NCBI GenBank assembly: GCA_014084085.1
Contig: NPFB01000021.1
Location: 261,334 to 325,333, forward strand
DNA: 64,000 bases
Direction of reading: 5' to 3'
Source of the DNA: Hondaea fermentalgiana
Lineage: Eukaryota; Sar; Bigyra; Thraustochytrida; Thraustochytriidae
Positions within the stretch are counted from its first letter, which is position 1, and each line of letters starts with the position of its first letter. Below are positions 1 through 9,197 of this stretch, piece by piece. The position numbers and the translations under genes are program-made. Under the pieces are notes generated by a model. It worked only from the letters and a program-made list of their open reading frames with translations, did no database searches and had not been told where the DNA came from.

Positions 1-34
1 AAGAGCATGGCATTGTCGAGAGCGTAAATCATGA

Positions 35-1072
35 GACCCTCTGTGGTGGCAGCACCCCTCGGGTTTCCCGTCGAGCAAAAAGCCACTGCCGATCAACTTG
101 GGCGTGCGGATCGTACCGCAGCAGAGCGCGTGGGTGGTGGAGCGCTTCGGAAAATTCTTTAAGATCCTTGAGCCAGGCTTGCACTTTCTCATCCCAGTGG
201 TGGACCGCATTGCCTACGTACACTCGCTCAAGGAGGAAGCCTTTCCCATCCCCAACCAGCAGGCTATTACCAAGGACAACGTGACGATTAGCATTGATGG
301 TGTGCTGTACGTCAAGGTGGTCTCACCGTACGATGCTTCGTACGGGGTGGAAGATGCCATTTTCGCCGTAGTGCAGCTGGCGCAGACGACGATGCGTTCC
401 GAGCTGGGCAAGATCACGCTGGACAAGACTTTTGAGGAGCGCGAGAATCTGAATCGCTCAATTGTGAATTCTATTAATGAGGCGGCACTGTCGTGGGGCG
501 TGCAGTGCCTTCGCTACGAGATTCGCGATATCGCGCCGCCGCCCAGCGTTCGGCAGTCGATGGACATGCAGGCCGAGGCTGAGCGCCGCAAGCGCGCGGA
601 GATCCTGCAGTCCGAGGGTGACCGCCAGGCCCAGGTGAACGAGGCCGAGGGTCACAAACAGGCTGTGATCATGAAGGCCGAGGCCGAAGCCCAAAAGATT
701 ACGCTTCGCGCCGAGGCCACTGCGCAGGGTCTCCGCATTATCTCCGATGCTATCCAAAAGCCTGGCGGCATGGACGCCACCACGCTGCGCATCGCGGAGC
801 AGTACCTGGACGCCTTTGGCAACCTTGCCAAGAAGAGCAACAGTGTGATCTTGCCTGCCAATGTCGGCGACCCGGCCGGTATGGTTGCCCAGGCCATGTC
901 GGTCTTTACCTCGCTGACCAAGGCTCAGGATGATGCCAAGGGCTCCTCGCACCGCGGCGCGACCGGCTCGCGTTCGGGCGCCGCATCGCACTTTGATGAT
1001 CACGACGGCTCGTCTTCTTCCGGTTCGTCTTCGTCTGGATCCCACGATATCAAGTCCATCCGCGACCTTTGA
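35..1072 (+). CDS. Stomatin-like protein 2 (SPFH/prohibitin family), 5' end unresolved
   Basis: The product is a membrane-scaffold protein of the stomatin-like 2 group. In other eukaryotes SLP-2 sits on the mitochondrial inner membrane, binds prohibitins and cardiolipin, and organises respiratory complexes. The SPFH core is recognisable from the start of the open frame ([15 protein letters not shown], then [30 protein letters not shown] and LRYEIRDI). An Ala/Glu/Lys-rich coiled coil follows (about residues 150-215), then the family-typical tail [17 protein letters not shown] Ser/Gly/His-rich low-complexity extension ends the protein. The frame is open from 35, just after a TGA at 32-34, but contains no ATG before the conserved core; a TTG at 98 is only nominal. 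The missing start and targeting peptide are probably in an upstream exon outside the window or joined by an intron near the edge. Family call is firm, the 5' end is not. Confidence 0.85.
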   Translation, partial: DPLWWQHPSGFPSSKKPLPINLGVRIVPQQSAWVVERFGKFFKILEPGLHFLIPVVDRIAYVHSLKEEAFPIPNQQAITKDNVTISIDGVLYVKVVSPYDASYGVEDAIFAVVQLAQTTMRSELGKITLDKTFEERENLNRSIVNSINEAALSWGVQCLRYEIRDIAPPPSVRQSMDMQAEAERRKRAEILQSEGDRQAQVNEAEGHKQAVIMKAEAEAQKITLRAEATAQGLRIISDAIQKPGGMDATTLRIAEQYLDAFGNLAKKSNSVILPANVGDPAGMVAQAMSVFTSLTKAQDDAKGSSHRGATGSRSGAASHFDDHDGSSSSGSSSSGSHDIKSIRDL

Positions 1073-1725
1073 GCAACTGTGCTGACGCAATTGACCTACA
1101 AATGCGCCCGTCTGTGAGCCCGGACGTGCAGCAAGCTGAGGCGATCAATTTTTTTTAACACCTTGGCATTTCTTTTTGTGCACGCTCGCCGCAAGATAAT
1201 CTAGTACGTAAGGTAAGATGAGCCCATATACATTTTCGTGAATGGCGCACCAATTACTTTTTGCCGTCGGTGAACCTTTCTGGGATCTTGATGTCTTTCG
1301 CAGAAGCTAATTTTATTGAGTTCTCTCAACATCCTGTGGCTGCTGGCTGACAGCTTAATAAAGAGAAAAACTTGAGAGCTGCCCTTGTCGATCTCCTGCT
1401 GGCCTCTGTCAATGAGATGAAATTTGCGCGCACGCGCGTGCTCTCGTCTCCAGAGCCATTTAGCACATTTGCGAACGACATGTGAAAGCATGGGTGGGGT
1501 TCGACCATGGACCGCCAATGAGGCTCGTAGGAAACAGACCTTGAATTCAATTCACTGAGATTGGCGAGGGAGCAGGCGCGAAGCGCGGCCCTTCGCGCGA
1601 GAAGCAAGGGTACACGTGCCGTGCCGTGCCACGTCCTGTCCGCAGCAACGCGGAGAGAGGGCTCGCGAGAAGCAAGAGCTTGCGAGTCGCGTTCACAAGA
1701 GCATTGGAAATCGGGTGGCGGCGCC
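1073..1725. other. Spacer between the SLP2 and TSR3 genes
   Basis: No coding segment was recognised. It should hold the SLP2 3' UTR and the TSR3 promoter. The TSR3 frame stays open upstream to a TTG at 1561, but that part is Arg/Ala-rich and unlike the family. Confidence 0.5.
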
Positions 1726-2928
1726 ATGAAGGCGTCTGGAGCGCGCAAGAGCGGTCGTAAGGGCGGCGGCGGCAGCGGCGGCGGCGGCGGCGGTGGCGGC
1801 CGGCGGCGTGGCGGCGGCAATGGCAGCTGGAAGACGGCGCAGCGAGAGCGCGATTCGCGACGCGAGCGAAACTTTCCCATCAAGCTGGCCATGTGGGACT
1901 TTGAGCAGTGCGACGCGAAGCGTTGCACGGGGCGCAAGCTGGCGCGACAGGGCTACCTGCGCACGCTCAAGATTGGGCAGAGTTTTCAGGGCGTAGTGCT
2001 CTCCCCGCTGGGAACGCAATGTGTTTCGCCCGAGGACCGCGAGATTGTGGAAACCTGCGGCGCGAGCGCCATCGACTGCTCGTGGGCGCGCCTCGACGAG
2101 GTCCCCTTTGCACGGCTCAAGGGCCACCCTCGGCTGCTGCCCTTTTTGGTGGCTGCCAACCCCGTCAACTACGGACGCCCTGGTAAGCTCACATGCGCCG
2201 AGGCCATGTGCGCGACGCTGTACATTACGAATTTTAAGCAGGAGGCGCACGACCTTTTGCAGGATTTTGGATGGGGCGAGGAGTTCATTCGTCTCAACGA
2301 GGAGCTGCTCGAAAAGTACAGCGCTTGCGAGGATGCGCAGGGCGTGCTTGCTGTGCAAAAGGACTTTCTTGAGCGCGAAGCACGTAGGGCCGAGGAAAAC
2401 AAAGCTCGCGGCATGGATCTCCCGCCAATGGAATCGTCATCAGAAGAAGAAGGAGACGACGAAGACGATGACGAAGAAGGCAACGATGGAGAAGTAGAAG
2501 AGGGAGAAGAAGAAGAAGAAGGAGAAGAAGAAGAAGGAGAAGAAGAGGAGGAGGACGAAGATGCCGATTCAGTTGGCGGGCCGGATTGCGTTGTTCCACC
2601 TGCCCCCCCTGCTTCGGAAACACCAAATGGGAACGGTACTGCGAATGGAGAAAAGTCGCAGACGGATGAGCAGATTAAGAAGGCCGGACTCGTCCCTCGC
2701 TTTCAAGGTGATCAAGAAAACGACGTAGGGGAGGAAGAAGGGAACGAGCAGGCCAAGGACGAAAGCGAACTGGCGAGCGTAGATAACTCGCAAGCAGAAC
2801 ATTCACAGACGGATCGTCTGAATCGGCAATTGCTCGCCTCGCTTGGACAAATGGGTCTTGATCCCGAGTTCCAGAAGAAGATTGATGCGTATCAGGCGCA
2901 AGCGGCAGGATCAGACGACGACTTTTGA
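1726..2928 (+). CDS. TSR3: 18S rRNA aminocarboxypropyltransferase TSR3
   Basis: TSR3 transfers the aminocarboxypropyl group of S-adenosylmethionine to the hypermodified pseudouridine of 18S rRNA late in small-subunit maturation. The catalytic region (about residues 50-240 of 400) contains the family blocks WDFEQCDAKRCTGRKL, LSPLGTQCVSPED, ASAIDCSWARLDE, RLLPFLVAANPVNYGRP and LTCAEAMCATLYI. The ATG at 1726 was chosen because it is the only ATG shortly before the conserved core; the frame is open further upstream without family similarity. The N-terminus is basic with a poly-Gly run encoded by GGC repeats (about 1762-1800). The C-terminal third is disordered and very acidic, with long Glu/Asp runs (about 2440-2565), a common feature of fungal and protist TSR3 proteins. 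It is convergent with the PP2C gene. Confidence 0.93.
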   Translation: MKASGARKSGRKGGGGSGGGGGGGGRRRGGGNGSWKTAQRERDSRRERNFPIKLAMWDFEQCDAKRCTGRKLARQGYLRTLKIGQSFQGVVLSPLGTQCVSPEDREIVETCGASAIDCSWARLDEVPFARLKGHPRLLPFLVAANPVNYGRPGKLTCAEAMCATLYITNFKQEAHDLLQDFGWGEEFIRLNEELLEKYSACEDAQGVLAVQKDFLEREARRAEENKARGMDLPPMESSSEEEGDDEDDDEEGNDGEVEEGEEEEEGEEEEGEEEEEDEDADSVGGPDCVVPPAPPASETPNGNGTANGEKSQTDEQIKKAGLVPRFQGDQENDVGEEEGNEQAKDESELASVDNSQAEHSQTDRLNRQLLASLGQMGLDPEFQKKIDAYQAQAAGSDDDF

Positions 2929-3128
2929 GGTGGCCAAGATGAAACAAACAAACTAAGAAAGAAGATTAGCAAAACGTGTACTTGGATTGGATCAGAAGAA
3001 CGTGCACGACACACGTACGTGTTCGATCTTACATGTAGTAAGCGGCAAAACTCTTTCACTGCTCCACGCTGGAATTGGATCAAATTGTGAAACTGTCTTT
3101 GCTATCTTCGAGCAACCAACCTGAAAAG

Positions 3129-3139
3129 CGAATAAAATA
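3129..3139 (+). terminator. Candidate poly(A) signal of TSR3
   Basis: Overlapping AATAAA hexamers lie about 200 nt after the TSR3 stop in an AT-rich stretch. This is motif evidence only. Confidence 0.3.
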
Positions 3140-3189
3140 AATTGAAATGGAGAATGATAACATGACAGAGACAGCGCTCGCGCGCGTCT

Positions 3190-3213
3190 GAGAGAGAGAG
3201 AGAGAGAGAGAGA
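3190..3213. repeat. (GA)12 dinucleotide repeat
   Basis: Perfect GA run about 50 bp before the PP2C stop codon on the other strand, so probably in its 3' UTR. Confidence 0.9.
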
Positions 3214-3264
3214 CGCCCCCGCCTATTTTCGCGAGTGCGAGGAGGAAAGGCTGATATATATTCT

Positions 3265-4401
3265 TCAGGGCTCGATGTGGAGCAGGACGCAGGAAGCGTC
3301 GTCATTTGTGCCTTGGGTGGCGGTTTTGGCGAGCGCTTTGGCAGCTTTATTGTAATTGCCTTCGTTGAGGTTGAGCTCGCGGATAGCCGTGTCAAGGACG
3401 CGCTTGTTGGGCATGGAATCCCAAATGCCATCCGTGCCAAGGACAATGAGGACCGGGGAGGTGATGGGGATGACGACAACCTGAGGCTCGGCCACCACTA
3501 TGCCTTCGCCGACGCGCATTTTAATGTCCCAGTCGCCAAACGTACGGGTTGGGCTGAGGTTGTCGATGCGGCCGTTAGAAATGACACCCCCAGCGTCCGT
3601 AATACGGTCATACTCGGCAGGCGAGGAAGTACGGTGATCGTCGGTGGCTTGGATCGTCAGCGTGGGACTGCGGCGAAGCAAACGATGGGAGCGCTGGGAA
3701 GCAGGGCGGTAGACGGCGCGGCAGTCGCCGCAGTGTGCGACGACGCACATGTTGCCGAAAACGACGCTGAGCAGGGCGCAGGCCCCGCTCGTCTCGCCGG
3801 TGCGCTCCCAGATCTCGCGAAACTCTTCTTCGAGGGCGGCAAAAGTCTCTTTGAGCGAATCGTGGACCCCCTGTAGACTCTCGTCGAGGCCGGCGTCCGA
3901 GGCGTGGCGGACGTTTTGCTCTTCGTCGCCCTCGTCATTTTCGTGGCTAAAGAGCTGGTCTACGTCGTGTTCACAGTCGTCGTCGTCGTCGGCGCTCGAG
4001 TCCTCCTCGAGCTGACCCTCGGTAAAGATGGGGCTGCGGCTCTGGCGGCGGATGGCCTCGAGCAGGCCGCGCGAGGACAAGGCCTCGCGGAGGCGCTCGA
4101 GCGCGTGTCTTGCGAGAAAGTCGGCGCAGAGAGATCCCCCGTGGCCGTCGATGACCGCGGTGAGCCCGAGTTCGCGGTCGACATCGACGCGGTCCTCGTT
4201 GCCCACAATGAGTCCCTCGGAGGCCCTCGCGGCCATTCTGCGTTTCCGGCCGGGCACCGACGCGACGCCCATGCGCACGCGGGGGCCATTGCTGCTGTTC
4301 TCCGAGCGCACTGCCGTGGCCGTCTCCGCCTGCGATTTGCGCGTGAGCCGCACGCTCAGCCTGCTCAAGCTGCGTCTCGCGTTCTGCCCCATCCGCGCCA
4401 T
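3265..4401 (-). CDS. PP2C-family protein serine/threonine phosphatase
   Basis: A metal-dependent (PPM/PP2C) phosphatase of 378 aa. Motifs in order: DGHGG (85-89), SGACALLSVVFGNMCVVAHCGDCRAV (205-230), TDDH (253-256), RTFGD (286-290), LGTDGIWD (321-328) and NDDASCVLL (366-374). The metal-binding Asp residues expected in DGHGG, GTDG and the terminal ND pair are all present, so the enzyme should be active. An acidic insert (about 131-170, with runs of Asp) separates the first and second parts of the domain. The ATG at 4401 was chosen; the frame is open about 170 nt further to a GTG, but that part is low-complexity. The basic N-terminus has many Ser/Arg. The substrate cannot be inferred. Confidence 0.92.
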   Translation of the reverse strand: MARMGQNARRSLSRLSVRLTRKSQAETATAVRSENSSNGPRVRMGVASVPGRKRRMAARASEGLIVGNEDRVDVDRELGLTAVIDGHGGSLCADFLARHALERLREALSSRGLLEAIRRQSRSPIFTEGQLEEDSSADDDDDCEHDVDQLFSHENDEGDEEQNVRHASDAGLDESLQGVHDSLKETFAALEEEFREIWERTGETSGACALLSVVFGNMCVVAHCGDCRAVYRPASQRSHRLLRRSPTLTIQATDDHRTSSPAEYDRITDAGGVISNGRIDNLSPTRTFGDWDIKMRVGEGIVVAEPQVVVIPITSPVLIVLGTDGIWDSMPNKRVLDTAIRELNLNEGNYNKAAKALAKTATQGTNDDASCVLLHIEP

Positions 4402-5030
4402 CTTGGCCTTCCCGTCCAGCTTCTTCTGCCCGCGCCCCGCGTGCTCTTGGTCTCCGTCGCCGCCGGCTGGACCGCGGCCTGCCTTCGGGTTGCCTGCGCT
4501 GCTGCTGTTTCGGTTTTGCCTCAGGACCGCGGCGGCGGCAGGCGGCTCCGAGTCCGTAGCGACAGAGAGCACGCGTCCTCGCGCACAGCTCCGCTAAAAG
4601 GGTCGCCCTTCCTCCGCCTTTTGCGCCGCCCGCCTCTTCCTTCCTGCGGCCTTACTCTACTCTAAAACCTTCCTCCTGCGCCGCCTTCCAGGGCGAGCAA
4701 CCCGGAGATAGATCGAGCGGTCGATCGTGCGCTCGCTCGACGCAGAACTCGAGCGCACTCGAGCGGGACGCCGCCGGCGCGTGGTCCGCAGCGGGGGCGA
4801 GGGGGAGGAGGCGGCCAGCGAGGCCGGGCTCGTGGCAGCCACACCAAGAAAGAGCGTGGATGGGCCCGCGCCCGGCGAGCAGCACGGCACAGATTGAGAG
4901 AGAGCTAGAGCTGCTGCGCGGCGAGTGCAAGCGAGCTCGCAGCGCGCGATCCGGACTGGCAGGCCAGGCTGCCTGGCGCGAAGAGGCGGGCGAGCGAGCG
5001 ACCCTGGCGAGCGAGCAAGTGGCCACTGCT

Positions 5031-5058
5031 GAGGCGAGGCGAGGCGAGGCGAGGCGAG
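5031..5058. repeat. (GAGGC)5 pentanucleotide array
   Basis: Five perfect GAGGC units plus a partial one. Confidence 0.9.
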
Positions 5059-5160
5059 CAGAAGGGGGCAGACGAGATGGCCGAGCGGCCCTCGATCGAT
5101 CGCTGGTCGCTGATTTCGCAGGCGCCGCTGCGAGCAGCAGCAGGGGGGAGGCCCGCCGTC

Positions 5161-5198
5161 GCTGCCGCCGACGTACGTAGCTGCCGCCGACGTACGTA
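5161..5198. repeat. 19-bp perfect tandem duplication
   Basis: Unit GCTGCCGCCGACGTACGTA occurs twice head-to-tail; each copy ends in the palindromic ACGTACGT. Confidence 0.9.
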
Positions 5199-5871
5199 TG
5201 GTGCGCGAGACCGAGGCCTTCTGGGCCACCTCGTGTCGCAGTCGCTCGCATTCTCGCGTCTCCCGTCTCCTGGCTCCTTCAACAAAGAGAAACTCGGCAC
5301 GTGCCGCACGCGCCGCAGCTCTGCTCCGCCCGCGCTGCACAGATCTGCACAGCTGGCCGGCCGCGGGCCGCGCGGGGCGGGCGGCGAGGTCGCGGCGAGC
5401 GGGCGGGCGGGCAGCAAATGCGCGCGGCCTGGCGAGCGGCCGCGCCGGGCGGAGCCGGTGCCGCGTGAGGGAAGGAAGGAAGTGACGCAGAAAGGAAGAA
5501 GGAGAAGTAACTCGGCAGGTTTGCCTCGAAGCGCCCTCCAGCTCAAAAAAAGCCTTCCAAGCCATTCGAGCCTTCGAGCCTCTCACGCTCAAGCATGTCA
5601 AGTTCAAGCATGTCAAGCTCGAGCCTTCCGAGCGCAACGCTGGCACTGGCCGTGGTGGCAGTGCGGCCGCCGCGGAAGGGCAATGCTTGGTGCTTGGGCG
5701 GTTTTCGCCCTTGCCGCTGACCGCTAGAGCCCCACAGCGGCGCCACAGAAGAGAAGAGCGCGGTGCGTCCCTGGTGGAGAAGATCCCCTGGTTCTAGCAG
5801 CCAGCCAGGAAGTGACAGAGCAGAGCGGGCGCGAAGTTGACGGTACTTCCTCCCTCTCGCGCCCCTCTGCA

Positions 5872-5943
5872 CACAGTCTGCGCTGCTCCTGCTCGCGCAG
5901 ACGCTCGCACAGTCTGCGCTGCTCCTGCTCGCGCAGACGCTCG
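5872..5943. repeat. 36-bp perfect tandem duplication
   Basis: Two identical adjacent 36-bp copies, each beginning CACAGTCTGCGCTGCTCC. 36 is a multiple of 3, but no credible gene runs through it. Confidence 0.9.
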
Positions 5944-6631
5944 CTTGCTTTCTTCCGGCTGCTCACCCTGCCGCTGCTCGCGCCGCTCGCCTCGAGCGTC
6001 TCGATCCGGATCAGAGCAGACATGATCGCGACCGACGCGCCCCGCGGCCGATCACGAAGCCGAGTCCGAGCGGCCAGCAAGAAAGCACGCAGAACCAAGC
6101 AAAACAAAGCCCCGCCGAGCAAAACAACGCGGGGCCGGCGCGCAAAACAAAACAACGCCGCCAGCCAGCCAGCCAGCCATGAGCAAAACAAACGAACTGC
6201 GCGCGCCAGGCAGTCCGGCCGGGCGAAACTCCGCCCTGCCAAGCGTCCGTCCAGCTGTTGTTGTCCGGGTGCGCGACGGCGAGCGGCCAGCCACCGACCG
6301 GGATGTCTCGGCGCGACCGCGGATGCTGGGAGGCAGGGGCAGCGAGCAAAGGCAAGGCGACTTGAAGGCAAGGCAGGGAAACGAGCAAGTAGCGCGTGGC
6401 GCGGCGAGCGAGGTGGCGCGCGGCCACGGCGGCAGGAAGCGCGGGGAGGAAGGCGCCTGCGACTGCGAGCAGTGCAGCTGTAGATAGAGCGTGTGCACAA
6501 GAGCGCCTGAGCACGAGCACATGACGAGCGAGACGAGCAAGACGAGTGATAAGAGGAGCGAGCAGAAGCTCGACGCAGACGGGAGGGTGAGCAATGGAGC
6601 GATAGATCGCGACGGCCTCGCGACGGCGTGC

Positions 6632-6683
6632 TGGATGGATGGATGGATGGACGGGCGGATGGATGGACGGATGGGTGGGTGGG
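6632..6683. repeat. (GGAT)n tetranucleotide run
   Basis: Perfect GGAT units degrade into GGGC/GGAC/GGGT variants. Confidence 0.8.
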
Positions 6684-6924
6684 TGCAGGGATGGAGACGT
6701 CCGGATCGGCGGGAGGACATGGCTGGCCGGGAGGCGTCGCTACAGAGCAGCGCTGTGCAACTGCGCCAGCGAGCTAGCTAGCACGTCGGACGCCAGACGC
6801 CTCGCCAGCCACCGTGCTTGGTCATAGGCCGGTGTCTGCGACCAGAGAGTCGCCTGCCTCGTGGCCACGAATGGTGGTAGTCGTACCTGCCTGCACAAGA
6901 GCGACGAGTGTCCACGCACGCATG

Positions 6925-6951
6925 CATCCATCCATCCATCCATCCATCCAT
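6925..6951. repeat. (CATC)6 tetranucleotide run
   Basis: Six perfect CATC units. This is the complement of the GGAT-type run 250 bp upstream, so the two could pair as inverted repeats. Confidence 0.85.
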
Positions 6952-7696
6952 TACTGTAAGGCCAGGCCGGGCGGCAAGGGAGGTAGGTAGGTCCTCCCTT
7001 CAGCCCCTGGTAAGAGCGACTAGCGTTGTGGGCTTGTTTGCTGATTGGCTGGCAGTGGACACCAGGGCGGGGCGAGGCGGTACGAGTGGGCCAGGCATCC
7101 CCGAATCTTGAAGCATCTGGGCTGGAAAGGCAGCCTTTCTTGTTATCGGCGACATCTTGCCAGAGACAAACACACGCACAAAAGGAGTCTTTTCCCTCTT
7201 GGATCGTCAGTCGCTTCGTGCACGATGTGAACCCTCGAATGATGGTGTTGTTTATTTCATTGACGTCTCGTTCCTCATAATGACAGCGTTATGCATCACC
7301 AATCTTGCGGTTCACGATGTGTTTGAACTTGATCTTTGCCCAAAGCTTATTCGTTCTTTTTGCACTTCAGAGCACTTGGGACGAGAGTTGTATTCTTGAT
7401 AACTATTCGTTTGAGCTGGCTGGCTGCTCACGTTTCTTCTGCAAGGTGGCGGTCGGGCTCCTTGTCGATATTGCTGGTTGATTCTAGAATTCCTGCCACT
7501 GGCTGGCGGATTTTTCAATCCCGTTGTTTTGACCCCTGGCCTTTGTAGCGCAAAAGGTCCTTCCCAGTCAGTGATCTCACTCATAACTCAGGTACACACT
7601 CTCTATTTCACTCACGAGAACATCGATCAATGATGCGATGCCACCATCGCGCTTCGCCGGCACACTCGCGTCGTGGCCGCTGTGCAATCTTTGTTT

Positions 7697-7768
7697 TTCT
7701 AGAAATCGGTCGGATGCACCACGCCAGTGGCCAGTGGCAAGGGCCAGCGATGCGGTGCCTTTCGCGAA
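7697..7768. promoter_or_regulatory. Possible heat-shock elements upstream of the small HSP gene
   Basis: Two palindromic TTCnnGAA cores, TTCTAGAA (7697-7704) and TTCGCGAA (7761-7768), lie 270-340 bp before the small HSP ATG. HSF binds such inverted nGAAn units. Only two-unit sites are visible, so the call is tentative. Confidence 0.3.
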
Positions 7769-8039
7769 ACCCGCCGCGCTCGTGCCGCAAGTGCCAGTGA
7801 CCTGGCGAGTGAGCGGACGAGAAGATCGATCGCGAAAGATCGCTGGGTCCAGGAAAAGTCGCGAAAGAAGACCTCGGGTCCTCGGGACTCCGACGATCCG
7901 ACACGCCGCCAATGATTGAGGACGAGGATGCTCCGGCAGGCATGAGCGAGAGCAAGCAGACCCGAAACGATCATCACAAGAGCCAAACAAAGCAAGCAAA
8001 GACTGAGAGAAAGAAAGAGCGAAAGAAAGAGCCAAGAGA

Positions 8040-8600
8040 ATGATCTATCTTCGTGGCGGAGACCCCATCACCATGGCGCTCAACGAGCTCGATCGCGTCA
8101 ACCGTGGCTCCTGCAAGCAGCGCCCCAATGCCGCTGGCTTTCCCATTGACGTGAGCGAGACCAAAGACAAGTACACTGTCAGCTGCGATCTTCCCGGCGT
8201 GAACAAGGACGATGTCAAGCTTGATCTCGAGCAGCGCACCTTGAGCATTTCGATTGTACAGCCCCAAAAGCAGAAGACCGAGGCGGCCAAGGACAAGAAG
8301 CAGGACGACACGCAGGACGTCGACGAGGCGAGCGCCCCTTCTTCGCCCACGCACGAAGCCAAGGAGTCGGATGACCACGCCGAGACAAAACAGGAGGCTG
8401 CGCCCACCGAGCCGGCTCAAGCGAAGCGCCAGGCGACAACCTTTTTGCTTCGCGAGCGCACTGCCCCGCGTGGCGGACGCAAACTTGAGTTTGAGTCGGA
8501 GCTCGACGCTGAGCACATTTCGGCCACATTTACCAACGGCGTACTGGAGATCTCCGTCCCCAAGAAGCAGCCTGTCGTCCACAAGATTTCCATTGCCTAA
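8040..8600 (+). CDS. Small heat shock protein (HSP20/alpha-crystallin family)
   Basis: An ATP-independent holdase chaperone of 186 aa. The alpha-crystallin domain starts with GFPIDVSETKDKYTVSCDLPG (33-53) and VNKDDVKLDLEQRTLSISI, and ends with RKLEFESELDAEHISATFTNGVLEISVPKK, containing the GVLxIxxPK signature. Between the two halves sits an extra stretch of about 55 residues (roughly 78-135), rich in Glu, Asp, Lys, Gln and Ala, that should loop out of the beta-sandwich. In canonical members this stretch is short. The ATG at 8040 is the first in frame and gives a family-like short N-terminus. Candidate heat-shock elements lie upstream. Confidence 0.93.
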   Translation: MIYLRGGDPITMALNELDRVNRGSCKQRPNAAGFPIDVSETKDKYTVSCDLPGVNKDDVKLDLEQRTLSISIVQPQKQKTEAAKDKKQDDTQDVDEASAPSSPTHEAKESDDHAETKQEAAPTEPAQAKRQATTFLLRERTAPRGGRKLEFESELDAEHISATFTNGVLEISVPKKQPVVHKISIA

Positions 8601-9197
8601 GCGAGCGTCTGTACATTTACAGGCCAAGCTCATCTCACGCTTCCAGTTGCACGAGCCAACACGAGAAGCTTACAAAGACATGCTGCATGATTCTCAATGT
8701 CGATCATCGTCTCGCTAAATGGCCTCTAAGCGGGGAGACACGCTCGATGTCCTCTGCCATGTAATAAATAAGCAAGAAAAGAGTTATTCCGATTTGAGCG
8801 TTCATAGTCAGCTTGTTTGTCGTTGTCTCATAAATCCGCTTCTGCCTTGTATCTCCACGTTGTCAGTGGAACAAGTTGGACGAAAGCTTGTGTTTCTTGA
8901 TGGAAGCTTTTCCGAGCTCAGCCGTGACGTTTCGGCCTGGTGAATTTGTGAACTCGAGTACGAGTTTACAAGTTTGTGAATTTTATTGACAGTTGTATTC
9001 TTCTTCTTTCTCCGATTCATGAGCGTGTCATGAACGAATAGAATAAATGAAAGAAGGAGCAATGCAAGATTACACATCGGCAAGAGTAAAAACAGAATTC
9101 AGAGATTATCATAATGAGGTCGAGCAGCTGGCAGACGCACGCGAGTTCGCGTCATGTGCCCGTGGTCTGGGGGGGGGGTATATGTACTACAACTAGG
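8601..9197. other. Convergent 3' spacer
   Basis: AT-richer region holding the 3' ends of the small HSP gene and of the minus-strand gene at 9198. It includes AATAAA at 8763 and 9044. No gene seen. Confidence 0.5.
8763..8768 (+). terminator. Candidate poly(A) signal of the small HSP gene
   Basis: AATAAA about 160 nt after the stop codon. Motif evidence only. Confidence 0.3.

Larger units (their letters stand above)
2929..3264. other. Convergent 3' spacer between TSR3 and PP2C
   Basis: Low-GC stretch with both 3' ends. It contains AATAAAATAAA-like polyadenylation motifs near 3129-3139 and a GA dinucleotide run. No gene seen. Confidence 0.5.
4402..8039. other. 3.6 kb GC-rich repeat-laden spacer
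   Basis: Divergent promoter region between PP2C and the small heat shock gene. Open frames occur in several frames at once, but they are Arg/Ala/Ser/Pro-rich, overlap on both strands and match no family, as expected from GC-rich sequence. It carries a 19-bp and a 36-bp tandem duplication, a (GAGGC) array and GGAT/CATC tetranucleotide runs. The last kilobase is less GC-rich. No gene supported. Confidence 0.6.

Noticed and set aside
4652..7600. Many long overlapping Arg/Ala/Ser/Pro-rich frames on both strands
   Set aside because: They occur in several frames at once in GC-rich, repeat-laden DNA and match no family.
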